The notes below the pieces were generated by a model. The model ran no database searches and was not told where the DNA came from. It was given only the letters and a program-made list of their open reading frames with translations. The position numbers and the translations under genes are program-made. A stretch of DNA of 36,978 bases from Oscillospiraceae bacterium (GTDB taxonomy: Bacteria; Bacillota; Clostridia; Oscillospirales; Acutalibacteraceae): NCBI GenBank assembly GCA_015066365.1, contig SVON01000019.1:1-36978 (forward strand), written 5' to 3'. How positions within the stretch are numbered: position 1 is the first letter of the stretch; each line of letters opens with the position of its first letter. Of the stretch, positions 1 through 5,711 are shown piece after piece.

Positions 1-473
1 CCACCGGCGGTCAAACCAGTAAGATGGAGATGAGTGAGACCACCTTGGGTCTGGCATTCAGTTTTACGCTTGAGATGGACGGTGCAGCTGTCAACAGTAG
101 AAACGTGTTTGACAGCACCAACGCCACCGTGGATGTGGCTAAGAACAACATTTCTTATCAGCTGGTAAGAATGGGCGCTATCATCACAAACAATCGCACC
201 CTTGGCGAGGACGCCAAAGCGTTTACGCTGGACAACACCAACGACTTTAATGCAAAGGACGTTCCTGCCGTTTACGCTTACGACGTGGGAGATACCTATG
301 CTACCTATGCGGTGCGTCTCACCAACATCCCTTTGTATCACGATCAGACCCCCATTTATGCCCGCCCTTATTACGTGTATCTCTTCAATGGCGAAGAGGT
401 CGTTGTATATGGTGACGTTTATTCCCAGAGCTATACGCCTCAGGATTCCAACGACGTCACCATGGACTGGTAA
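1..473 (+). CDS. secreted repeat-family protein, C-terminal part (5' end outside window)
   Basis: This frame is open from the first bases of the window and stops at TAA 471-473, so only the last ~157 residues of a longer protein are visible. They form the C-terminal domain shared with the two following secreted proteins: a G-L-A-F-x-F strand, a 'VRMGAIITNN' segment, a 'VRLTNIP' strand, then 'RPYYVYLFNGEEVVVYGD'. The ATG at 24 lies inside this domain and is unlikely to be the true start. The protein ends in 'QDSNDVTMDW', which resembles the end of the small peptide encoded at 2493-2609. The next gene starts 18 nt downstream, so they are probably co-transcribed. Its function is unknown; a role outside the cell is inferred from the signal peptides of its two relatives. 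The upstream N-terminal module cannot be seen. Confidence 0.75.
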   Translation, partial: TGGQTSKMEMSETTLGLAFSFTLEMDGAAVNSRNVFDSTNATVDVAKNNISYQLVRMGAIITNNRTLGEDAKAFTLDNTNDFNAKDVPAVYAYDVGDTYATYAVRLTNIPLYHDQTPIYARPYYVYLFNGEEVVVYGDVYSQSYTPQDSNDVTMDW

Positions 474-491
474 GGAAAGGGGGAGACGATC

Positions 492-2306
492 ATGACGTTA
501 CGTAAAATTTTAGCAGTATTGACCTGCTGTGCTATGCTGTGCGGTCTGGTTCCTATGGGTGCCGGGGCGGCTATGGCTGCTACGGATAACTTAGTGAAGA
601 ATGGCGACTTTGAGTCCGGCACCACCAACGGCTGGAAGACGTATGAGGAAACCGCTACCGCTACCGATGCGGCACATTCCGGTCAATATGGTGTCGTTAC
701 CTCCGGCCCCGGCAATTGGAACAGTCTGCTGACCCAAAGTGTGGCGGTGGAGGCGAATACGACCTATCATGTTACTATTTGGGCGAAAAGCATTGTCGGT
801 GGTATCAACATCCACCTTAAGAACAACATCAACAGCGGCGATGCTTTTGAAACCGACTATTTTGACGACACGGAGTGGACCAAACTGACCTATGTGGTCA
901 CCACCACCGCCAACACCTATGCTATTTTCCTGAACTTCTGCGGCGCCGGCACCGGACAGACGGAAGTGGTGTGGGTGGATGATATTTCCATCCAGGTGGC
1001 GCCACTGATCACCAACGGCGATTTCGAAACCGGTGATGCTTCTGGCTGGACCACCAACCGCTTTACCTTTGCCGAAAAAGAGGCCGCTTATTCCGGCGAA
1101 TACGGTTTGCATATGGTGGGAGAGGGCAACTGGAACAGTTTGGCTTACCAGACCTTTGCGGTTTCGGCAGGCGCCACCTATAAGCTGACCTTCCGTCTCA
1201 AGACCAATCAGGTTGGTGTCAACATTCACATTCAGGATGCTGCCACTAAGGAATCCTTGGCAACGGGCGGCTGGTTTACCGCCACGGAGTGGACCGAGCT
1301 GACCTACAATGTCACCCCCATCGGCAATACCATCTATCTGAATTTCTGCGGTGGTGGTACCGGTGTGATTGAAGACTTGTATCTGGATGACGTTACCTTG
1401 ACCAAACTGGCTACTGCCAGCAACGACGGCTTTATCAAAAACGGTGACTTTGAGATTGGTAGCCTTGACTACTGGACAGTGTATCAGGATACCACTATTT
1501 CCTCTAGTGCAGCCTACGAGGGTAATTATGGTGCCGTGTTGCAGGGCGATGGTGGTTGGGGTAGTACCCTGACCCAAACCTTTGCCACCAAAGCTGGTAG
1601 CGAGTACGTGGTCACCTTCTGCTTGAAGGCGGTTAAAAAAGGTACCAACGTGCAGATTGTTTCCAACGGCAACAAATTGACCAGCACGTGGTACGGTAAC
1701 ACCGTTTGGACCAAGCTGACTATGACTTTTGTGGCGGATTCCTCTACCACTGTTCTGAACTTCTGCGGTGGCGGTACCGGTGAGAATGAGATTACCTATC
1801 TGGATCAGGTGAAGGTAACGGAAATTCTGCCTGAGGTACAGGCAACGCTGATTTCCGGCGGTCAGACCAGTATTCGCGATACCGCTTTTGGCACCAAGGC
1901 GTTGGCTTTCCGCTTCGAGGTGGATGCCCACCATGCCCAAACGGTAAACACTACCGAGTACGTGACCGACTCTGCCACCATTAAGCCGTGGGATACCAAG
2001 GACGATATCTACACGCTGAAATACAGCGGTGCCATTGTTTCCGTCAACCCGAGCGTTGACCACGCGACGATGGACCACGATGACGTAGACCAAAAGAAGA
2101 CCAAGGATGTTTCGGCCAAATATCTGTGTGAGCTAACGGAAGAAACCTTCTCCTTTGCCGTGCGCGTCATTGATATCCCGGATGCTAAAGTAAACACAAT
2201 GATCTATATGCGCCCCTATTACGTCTATGAAGACGAAAACGGCCGAGAGCAAATCGTGTATGGTGATGTTGTCAACGGTTGCTATAGCCAATTAGCAATG
2301 GGATAA
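492..2306 (+). CDS. secreted protein with three carbohydrate-binding-like (CBM4/9-type) repeats
   Basis: A 604-aa protein beginning with a clear Sec signal peptide (basic MTLRK, hydrophobic core, likely cut after Ala-Met-Ala-Ala near residue 30). Three tandem beta-rich modules follow at about 33-168, 172-306 and 314-445. Each opens with 'NGDFE.G....W' and closes with 'LNFCG.GTG' plus an Asp-rich strand. This layout is typical of the CBM4/9 galactose-binding-like fold in secreted glycan-binding proteins. Residues ~452-604 are the C-terminal domain shared with both neighbours ('MRPYYVYEDENGREQIVYGD'). No catalytic domain is visible, so a binding or surface role is more likely than enzymatic activity. 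The start is supported by a purine-rich AAAGGGGGAG site. No LPXTG motif or S-layer homology domain is seen, so how it is retained at the cell is unknown. Confidence 0.8.
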   Translation: MTLRKILAVLTCCAMLCGLVPMGAGAAMAATDNLVKNGDFESGTTNGWKTYEETATATDAAHSGQYGVVTSGPGNWNSLLTQSVAVEANTTYHVTIWAKSIVGGINIHLKNNINSGDAFETDYFDDTEWTKLTYVVTTTANTYAIFLNFCGAGTGQTEVVWVDDISIQVAPLITNGDFETGDASGWTTNRFTFAEKEAAYSGEYGLHMVGEGNWNSLAYQTFAVSAGATYKLTFRLKTNQVGVNIHIQDAATKESLATGGWFTATEWTELTYNVTPIGNTIYLNFCGGGTGVIEDLYLDDVTLTKLATASNDGFIKNGDFEIGSLDYWTVYQDTTISSSAAYEGNYGAVLQGDGGWGSTLTQTFATKAGSEYVVTFCLKAVKKGTNVQIVSNGNKLTSTWYGNTVWTKLTMTFVADSSTTVLNFCGGGTGENEITYLDQVKVTEILPEVQATLISGGQTSIRDTAFGTKALAFRFEVDAHHAQTVNTTEYVTDSATIKPWDTKDDIYTLKYSGAIVSVNPSVDHATMDHDDVDQKKTKDVSAKYLCELTEETFSFAVRVIDIPDAKVNTMIYMRPYYVYEDENGREQIVYGDVVNGCYSQLAMG

Positions 2307-2317
2307 TCTGAGAGTTC

Positions 2318-2433
2318 TGTATATAAAGAACTACCCCGGAAATCGTTTTGAGATTTTTACGGCTGAAGAAGCCGGTGCCGCTGTTGCCATTAACGGCAGC
2401 AACAGCTACAATGACGTGGAATTAGCTTGGTAG
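2318..2433 (+). pseudogene. decayed copy of the 38-aa peptide gene
   Basis: This 116-nt stretch aligns end to end with the 117-nt peptide gene at 2493-2609 but lacks a start codon (TGT where ATG is expected) and carries a single-base deletion after 'PEIVL'. Allowing for the shift, the two products have equal length and share 'PEI.L', 'F T..E...AAVA', 'GSN' and the C-terminal 'NDVELAW'. Both end at a stop directly after the Trp codon. The copy shows that the peptide gene was once duplicated in tandem. A short recoded or GTG/TTG-initiated product cannot be excluded, but no ribosome binding site sits before it. Confidence 0.7.
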
Positions 2434-2492
2434 TCTTTGTGTATAAAGCTTCTGCGTCAAATTATTTAAAATAGAGATAGGAGATAACGAAT

Positions 2493-2609
2493 ATGAAAAA
2501 GTATACTACCCCGGAAATTACCTTGGTTTCCTTCACCCCCGATGAGACCATCGCCGCCGTTGCCGCTACCGGCAGCAACGTCCACAACGATGTTGAATTG
2601 GCTTGGTAA
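2493..2609 (+). CDS. 38-aa peptide, 'MKKY..PEI' N-terminus and 'NDVELAW' C-terminus
   Basis: A short gene with a strong ribosome binding site (AGGAGA at 2479-2484, 8 nt before the ATG) and a clean TAA stop. The product begins MKKYTTPEITLVSF, then has an acidic/Thr segment, an Ala-rich stretch (AAVAA), 'TGSN' and the tail 'HNDVELAW'. Small proteins starting MKKY-x-x-PEI are familiar as unassigned hypothetical proteins in gut Clostridia; I know of no established function. There is no Cys, no signal peptide and no transmembrane segment. It lies 31 nt before the third secreted-protein gene and directly after a decayed copy of itself. A precursor of a processed peptide is possible, but no maturation enzyme is in the window. 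Conservation of the tail in the pseudogene copy supports the reading frame. Confidence 0.7.
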   Translation: MKKYTTPEITLVSFTPDETIAAVAATGSNVHNDVELAW

Positions 2610-2640
2610 GCATACTATATTATAAAAAGGAGTAACTGTT

Positions 2641-4500
2641 ATGAAAATGCATAAATGGATTGCTATTTTTACAGCCGCGCTAATGCTTTGCTCCCTGCTG
2701 CCCCTGTCCGCCGTATCTGTGGTGGCCGCCGATACCTATCTGGGTTGCGAGACCACCGGTAGCGAACAATGGAATATTACGACCGACTACGTATATGCTG
2801 CTTTTACCCCCGGCGCCAATAAGATTGATGCCATTAAGGCTTATCTGCGTGTGCGTGCCGGCGAGAGTACCATCACCGTGGCTGTCTGCACCGATGTATA
2901 CGGCAAGGGCGAGGTGCTGGCTGAGGCTTCCCAGTCCTTTAATCCCGGCGGCAGCACCAACGTTTGGGCAGAATTTGTCTTTGATGCTCCCGTGGACGTT
3001 GTTGCCGGCCAGACCTACTATGTGCGCATCGGCTCTGTGGGTAGCCCCAAGATTACCTTGTATGGCTACGCAACCACCAGCACCGACGAGTATCGTGCCT
3101 ATGTGGACAACGGCCGCTCCGGTAGCGGTTGGCGCACCAACTACCTGCCCAACTTTGTGGTGAGCGAGGTTGAGAGCAAGCTGTATTTGGGTTGCACCGA
3201 GCTGGGCGCTGAGAACTGGAACATCCAGGGCGACTATATTTGGGCTCCCTTTGCCACCGCCGCCGACCACATCACTGCCATCAAGGCTTACGTTCGTGTG
3301 CAGCCCGGTGTGGGCACTTTGACCGCCGCTATCTACACCGACTATTACGGCAAGGGCGAGCTGGTGGCCGCTGCTACCCTGAACTGCAACTATGAGTCCG
3401 CCACCAAGGGCTGGCAGACCCTGACCTTCGATCAGCCTGTGGCGGTCAATCCCGGACAGGTGTACTACATCCGCTTTGGCTCTGACAATGTGAAGGTTAC
3501 CCTGTGGGGTAAGGACAGTGCCACCGCCAACGATCCCTGGAGAGAATTCGTTGATGCCGGTCGCGTTGGTTCCGGCTGGTCCAACAACCGTCTGGTCAAC
3601 TTTGAAGTGGTCGAGATGAAGACCTATCTGGGTTGCACCGAACTGGGCGCTGAAAACTGGAACATCCAGAATGACTATCTGTGGGCTCCTTTTTCCACCG
3701 CTGACTCCTATGTGGAAAGCGTAAAGGCTTACGTCCGTGTGCAGCCCGGCAGCGGCACCTTGACCGCCGCTCTGTGCACCGATTATTTTGGCAAGGGCGA
3801 AGTGTTGGGCACCGCTACTCTGAACTGCAACTATAGCTCTGCTACCAAGGGGTGGCAGACCCTGACCTTCGATCTGCCCGTAAAGGTCAAACCCGGTCAG
3901 GTCTATTACATCCGTTTGGGTTCCGACAACGTGAAGGTTACCCTGTGGGGTAAGGACAGTGCCACCGCCAACGATCCCTGGAGAGAATTCGTTGACGTAG
4001 GCCGTGCCGGTACCGGCTGGACCAACAACCGTCTGGTGAATATGGAGGTTGTCACCACTACTTTGAATGACATCATCACCGGCGAGGGCAAGTCTATTTC
4101 CGAAGACGTTAACGGTCTGGCTTTCAAGTTCAATATTGATGCCGCCAATATCGGTATAAAAAATGGCCATCTAGTCGTTTTGGACGATGCTACCGCCGCT
4201 CCCTTTGCCAACGCCAAGGGCTATACGCTGACCCGTTTGGGTGCCATCGCCTCCAATGATCCCTCCGCCGAACTGACTATGGACAACCTCTCCGACCACA
4301 CTAAGGACGTTGAGATTAAGAACGTGTTCGCGTTGTACGAAGATTCTATGGATTTCACTGTCCGCATCATCAATATTCCGGACGCCAACAAGGATACCAT
4401 TATCACTGTGCGTCCCTACTATGTCCTGAGCAACGGTGAAAGCTCCATCATTATCTACGGGGATGCCGTGTCCGGCAGCTATAATGCCGCTCTGAGCTAA
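2641..4500 (+). CDS. secreted protein with three ~147-aa jelly-roll-like repeats
   Basis: A 619-aa protein with a Sec signal peptide (MKMHKWIAIF, hydrophobic core, likely cleavage after Val-Val-Ala-Ala near residue 30). Three tandem modules start at about residues 33, 182 and 329. Each opens with 'YLGC.E.G.E.WNI..DY..A.F' and contains 'IKAY.RV', 'CTD.YGKGE' or similar, 'GQ.YY.R.GS' and 'GSGW..N.L.N'. Modules 2 and 3 are very similar, with a 65-nt perfect DNA repeat. The modules look like beta-sandwich binding domains; I cannot assign a named family with confidence. Residues ~476-619 are the C-terminal domain shared with the two upstream proteins ('VRPYYVLSNGESSIIIYGD'). No enzyme motif is seen. 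A strong terminator follows the stop codon, closing the cluster. Confidence 0.8.
   Translation: MKMHKWIAIFTAALMLCSLLPLSAVSVVAADTYLGCETTGSEQWNITTDYVYAAFTPGANKIDAIKAYLRVRAGESTITVAVCTDVYGKGEVLAEASQSFNPGGSTNVWAEFVFDAPVDVVAGQTYYVRIGSVGSPKITLYGYATTSTDEYRAYVDNGRSGSGWRTNYLPNFVVSEVESKLYLGCTELGAENWNIQGDYIWAPFATAADHITAIKAYVRVQPGVGTLTAAIYTDYYGKGELVAAATLNCNYESATKGWQTLTFDQPVAVNPGQVYYIRFGSDNVKVTLWGKDSATANDPWREFVDAGRVGSGWSNNRLVNFEVVEMKTYLGCTELGAENWNIQNDYLWAPFSTADSYVESVKAYVRVQPGSGTLTAALCTDYFGKGEVLGTATLNCNYSSATKGWQTLTFDLPVKVKPGQVYYIRLGSDNVKVTLWGKDSATANDPWREFVDVGRAGTGWTNNRLVNMEVVTTTLNDIITGEGKSISEDVNGLAFKFNIDAANIGIKNGHLVVLDDATAAPFANAKGYTLTRLGAIASNDPSAELTMDNLSDHTKDVEIKNVFALYEDSMDFTVRIINIPDANKDTIITVRPYYVLSNGESSIIIYGDAVSGSYNAALS
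3184..4065 (+). repeat. two near-identical 441-bp coding repeats
   Basis: Copies begin at 3184 and 3625 ('tat.tgggttgcaccga') and are exactly 441 bp apart, i.e. 147 codons. The longest perfect match I traced is 65 nt, 3490-3554 against 3931-3995. The first module of the same gene (from about 2737) is much more diverged. The pattern suggests recent duplication or gene conversion of modules 2 and 3. Confidence 0.85.
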
Positions 4501-4518
4501 CATCTTATAAAACGCAGA

Positions 4519-4555
4519 AAACCCCTACGGGCAATCCGTAGGGGTTTCCTTTTTT
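4519..4555 (+). terminator. rho-independent terminator of the secreted-protein cluster
   Basis: A 12-bp perfect stem, aaacccctacgg (4519-4530) with ccgtaggggttt (4536-4547), loop gcaat, followed by CCTTTTTT. It lies 18 nt after the stop codon of the third secreted protein. Confidence 0.95.
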
Positions 4556-4559
4556 GTGG

Positions 4560-4588
4560 TTGACAAATAAAAAATGGCGGTGTAAAAT
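4560..4588 (+). promoter_or_regulatory. sigma-A promoter of the structured RNA
   Basis: A perfect -35 TTGACA (4560-4565), a 17-nt spacer and -10 TAAAAT (4583-4588). The predicted transcription start is about 4594-4596, exactly where the terminal stem of the downstream RNA begins. No open reading frame with a ribosome binding site follows for ~500 nt, pointing to a non-coding transcript. Confidence 0.85.
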
Positions 4589-4594
4589 AAATAT

Positions 4595-4850
4595 GCTGTT
4601 TCCGGCTGTCTGATGGTTGCCGATGGGGTACCTTGTCTACGTACCTACAAAGTCTGTGTTTACCATTTCGGCGGTGCGGCCCCGGCCTTCACATTCATTG
4701 CTGTCTTCTCAATCGAGGAGACCGTCAACTCCTTGTATAGAGAGGATTGTCGTGAAGGTAAATCAATGTATTAAACATTAGGTTTCCGTAAATCGGTTCC
4801 AAAACAGCTGGCTATCTATGATCGGGTTTCGTAGATAGCCTTCTTTTTTT
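4595..4850 (+). ncRNA. structured non-coding RNA, 6S-RNA-like candidate
   Basis: A transcript of ~215 nt plus terminator bounded by a consensus promoter and a strong intrinsic terminator, with no coding signal. Pairings found by eye: closing stem gctgttt (4595-4601) with aaacagc (4802-4808); tttacc with ggtaaa and ttcac with gtgaa extending an inner arm; an apical hairpin tcttctc-aatc-gaggaga; and a small hairpin aatgt-attaa-acatt on the 3' side between outer and inner stems. A long rod with a closed base, an open centre carrying a small 3'-side hairpin, and an apical stem is the architecture of bacterial 6S RNA, which binds RNA polymerase holoenzyme. I saw no RNase P, tmRNA or SRP signature. 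The 6S label rests on architecture only; another clostridial structured RNA is possible. Confidence 0.5.
4810..4850 (+). terminator. terminator of the structured RNA
   Basis: A 12-bp stem ggctatctatga (4810-4821) with tcgtagatagcc (4829-4840), one G-U pair, loop tcgggtt, followed by TTCTTTTTTT. Confidence 0.93.
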
Positions 4851-4986
4851 AATAAAATTAGGGTGCAATTATGTCCGACTGCTCTTTTTATTATAGCGAT
4901 AGAGGTGGAGTGTTGTTTTTCAGCGCTCCTTTTCTTTTTCTCTCTTTTTGAAAAGAGGCATATTGATGGAAAAAACACGCTTTGTT

Positions 4987-5080
4987 GTCACAATTTGTCT
5001 TGCGTATTTTCCGCTGGATGGCGCACAATAGATTTGCAAACGCAAGACGAAATTGCGGCGGCAAAACCGCCGTTTGTGAC
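4987..5080 (+). promoter_or_regulatory. three-way-junction-like structured leader before the SASP gene
   Basis: Three nested stems fit together with almost no unpaired junction bases. P1 is gtcacaa (4987-4993) with ttgtgac (5074-5080). P2 is tttgtcttgcgt (4994-5005) with acgcaagac-g-aaa (5040-5052), one bulged G. P3 is cggcgg (5056-5061) with ccgccg (5067-5072), loop caaaa. The ribosome binding site gaggtg (5084-5089) follows directly. I do not recognise a known riboswitch class. No convincing sigma-G promoter was found upstream; a weak one (-10-like CACAATA at 5024-5030) lies inside the structure, which would mean part of it is not transcribed. Confidence 0.45.
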
Positions 5081-5097
5081 AGTGAGGTGTGAACAGC

Positions 5098-5283
5098 ATG
5101 AACAAGAACATCGTTCCTGAGGCTCGTGAGGGCCTGAACCGTTTCAAGATGGAGGCCGCCAGCGAGGTGGGCGTCAACCTGAAGCAGGGTTACAACGGTG
5201 ACCTGACCGCCCGTCAGGCCGGTTCCATCGGTGGCCAGATGGTCAAGAAGATGATCCAGGCTTATGAGCAGGGTCTGAAATAA
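5098..5283 (+). CDS. alpha/beta-type small acid-soluble spore protein (SASP)
   Basis: A 61-aa product that binds and protects DNA in the dormant spore core and is degraded by the GPR protease at germination (established for the family). The sequence shows the family pattern: 'LNRFKMEAASEVGVNL' corresponding to the first conserved helix and GPR-cleavage segment, then 'LTARQAGSIGGQMVKKMI' corresponding to the second conserved block (T-A-R-x-x-G-x-x-G-G). The ATG at 5098 is preferred over the in-frame GTG at 5089 because gaggtg lies 8 nt before the ATG, while the GTG overlaps that site. The gene stands alone between a structured leader and a terminator. Expression late in the forespore is expected for the family but no clear sigma-G promoter is visible. 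Confidence 0.95.
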   Translation: MNKNIVPEAREGLNRFKMEAASEVGVNLKQGYNGDLTARQAGSIGGQMVKKMIQAYEQGLK

Positions 5284-5299
5284 GTCCGTTTCGCAAAAG

Positions 5300-5330
5300 A
5301 GCCCGGAGGAACCCCCTCCGGGCTTTTCTT
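5300..5330 (+). terminator. terminator of the SASP gene
   Basis: Stem agcccggagg (5300-5309) with cctccgggct (5315-5324), short C-rich loop, then TTTCTTTT. Confidence 0.93.
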
Positions 5331-5367
5331 TTATCCGATAAAACTTGTGTTTTTTGCAAAAAACATC

Positions 5368-5395
5368 TTGACAAATGGGAAATTTGGGGTATAAT
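5368..5395 (+). promoter_or_regulatory. sigma-A promoter of tRNA-Gln
   Basis: Perfect -35 TTGACA (5368-5373), 16-nt spacer and perfect -10 TATAAT (5390-5395). Transcription would start about 5402, some 23 nt before the mature tRNA. Confidence 0.9.
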
Positions 5396-5424
5396 AAGTC
5401 TGTTCGCAACAGCGAGCACAATTT

Positions 5425-5498
5425 TGCGGAATTGTGTAAAGGTAGCACGAGAGTCTCTGAATCTCTTTGTCTAGGTTCGATTCCTAGTTCCGCAGCCA
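5425..5498 (+). tRNA. tRNA-Gln (anticodon CUG)
   Basis: Cloverleaf by eye: 7-bp acceptor tgcggaa/ttccgca with a U1-A72 pair typical of tRNA-Gln, D-arm gtgt-aaaggta-gcac, anticodon stem agagt/tctct (last pair is a T-T mismatch), seven-base loop ctctgaa giving anticodon CTG, and T-arm ctagg-ttcgatt-cctag. The CCA end is encoded (5496-5498). It decodes CAG codons. It has its own promoter and terminator. Its 3' end is duplicated downstream, suggesting use as a phage integration site. Confidence 0.93.
5473..5497 (+). repeat. tRNA 3'-end copy of a direct repeat (att-like)
   Basis: The T-arm and acceptor 3' half of tRNA-Gln. The stretch gattcctagttccgcagcc (19 nt, 5479-5497) recurs perfectly at 5643-5661, and the match extends to 25/26 nt with one inserted T. 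Tyrosine integrases commonly use this part of a tRNA as a core site. Confidence 0.85.
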
Positions 5499-5503
5499 AA
5501 AAG

Positions 5504-5536
5504 AAACGGACACCCAATCGGGTGTCCGTTTTCTTT
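5504..5536 (+). terminator. terminator of tRNA-Gln
   Basis: A 12-bp stem aaacggacaccc (5504-5515) with gggtgtccgttt (5520-5531), loop aatc, followed by TCTTTTT. Confidence 0.93.
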
Positions 5537-5547
5537 TTCGTTGTTGT

Positions 5548-5638
5548 TTCGAGGATCGAACCTCGAAAATCCCTCCGGGATTTTCACGGGTTTTACGTGG
5601 AAACCGTAAGATAAGCACTACCTTGACGTAAAACAAGG
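5548..5638. repeat. cluster of inverted repeats between the two tRNA-end copies
   Basis: Four hairpins crowd into ~90 nt: ttcgagg/cctcgaa (5548-5567), aaaatccc/gggatttt (5566-5584), gttttacgt/acgtaaaac (5590-5598 with 5626-5634) and ccttg/caagg (5621-5638). No gene is seen here. The arrangement would suit protein-binding arm sites of an attachment region or a remnant of one; this is inference. Confidence 0.6.
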
Positions 5639-5661
5639 TTCTGATTCCTAGTTCCGCAGCC
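5636..5661 (+). repeat. second copy of the tRNA-Gln 3' end (att-like)
   Basis: aggttctgattcctagttcc onward to gcagcc (5661) repeats the tRNA 3' end with one inserted base. No acceptor 5' half, D-arm or anticodon arm precedes it, so it is not a second tRNA gene. It lies 50 bp from the end of the phage amidase gene, where a prophage end is expected. Confidence 0.8.
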
Positions 5662-5675
5662 CGCAGTCAAGCACA

Positions 5676-5708
5676 AAAAAAGCCGAGGCTAATCGCCTCG
5701 GCTTTTTT
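5676..5708. terminator. bidirectional terminator after the lysis cassette
   Basis: Perfect 14-bp stem aaaaaagccgaggc (5676-5689) with gcctcggctttttt (5695-5708), loop taatc. It has an A-tract on one side and a T-tract on the other, so it can work in both directions. It lies just past the stop of the amidase gene on the minus strand. Confidence 0.93.
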
Positions 5709-5711
5709 GAA

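Noticed and set aside
591-2093. 500-codon open frame on the minus strand opposite the CBM-like secreted protein
   Set aside because: It runs antisense to a gene with signal peptide and repeats, lacks a ribosome binding site and shows low-complexity composition typical of a mirror frame.
2493-2609. Calling the 38-aa peptide a bacteriocin or RiPP precursor
   Set aside because: No Cys/Ser/Thr-rich core, no double-Gly leader and no modifying enzyme, protease or ABC exporter in the window; only the possibility is noted.
2680-4170. 496-codon minus-strand frame opposite the third secreted protein
   Set aside because: Mirror frame of a repetitive gene; its own 'repeats' simply reflect those of the plus-strand gene.
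4863-5120. Small frames on both strands between the structured RNA and the SASP gene
   Set aside because: No ribosome binding site, AT-rich composition, and they run through the stem-loop structures of the leader.
5636-5661. A second tRNA-Gln gene
   Set aside because: Only the T-arm and acceptor 3' half are present; no 5' acceptor strand, D-arm or anticodon arm can be built from the preceding bases.
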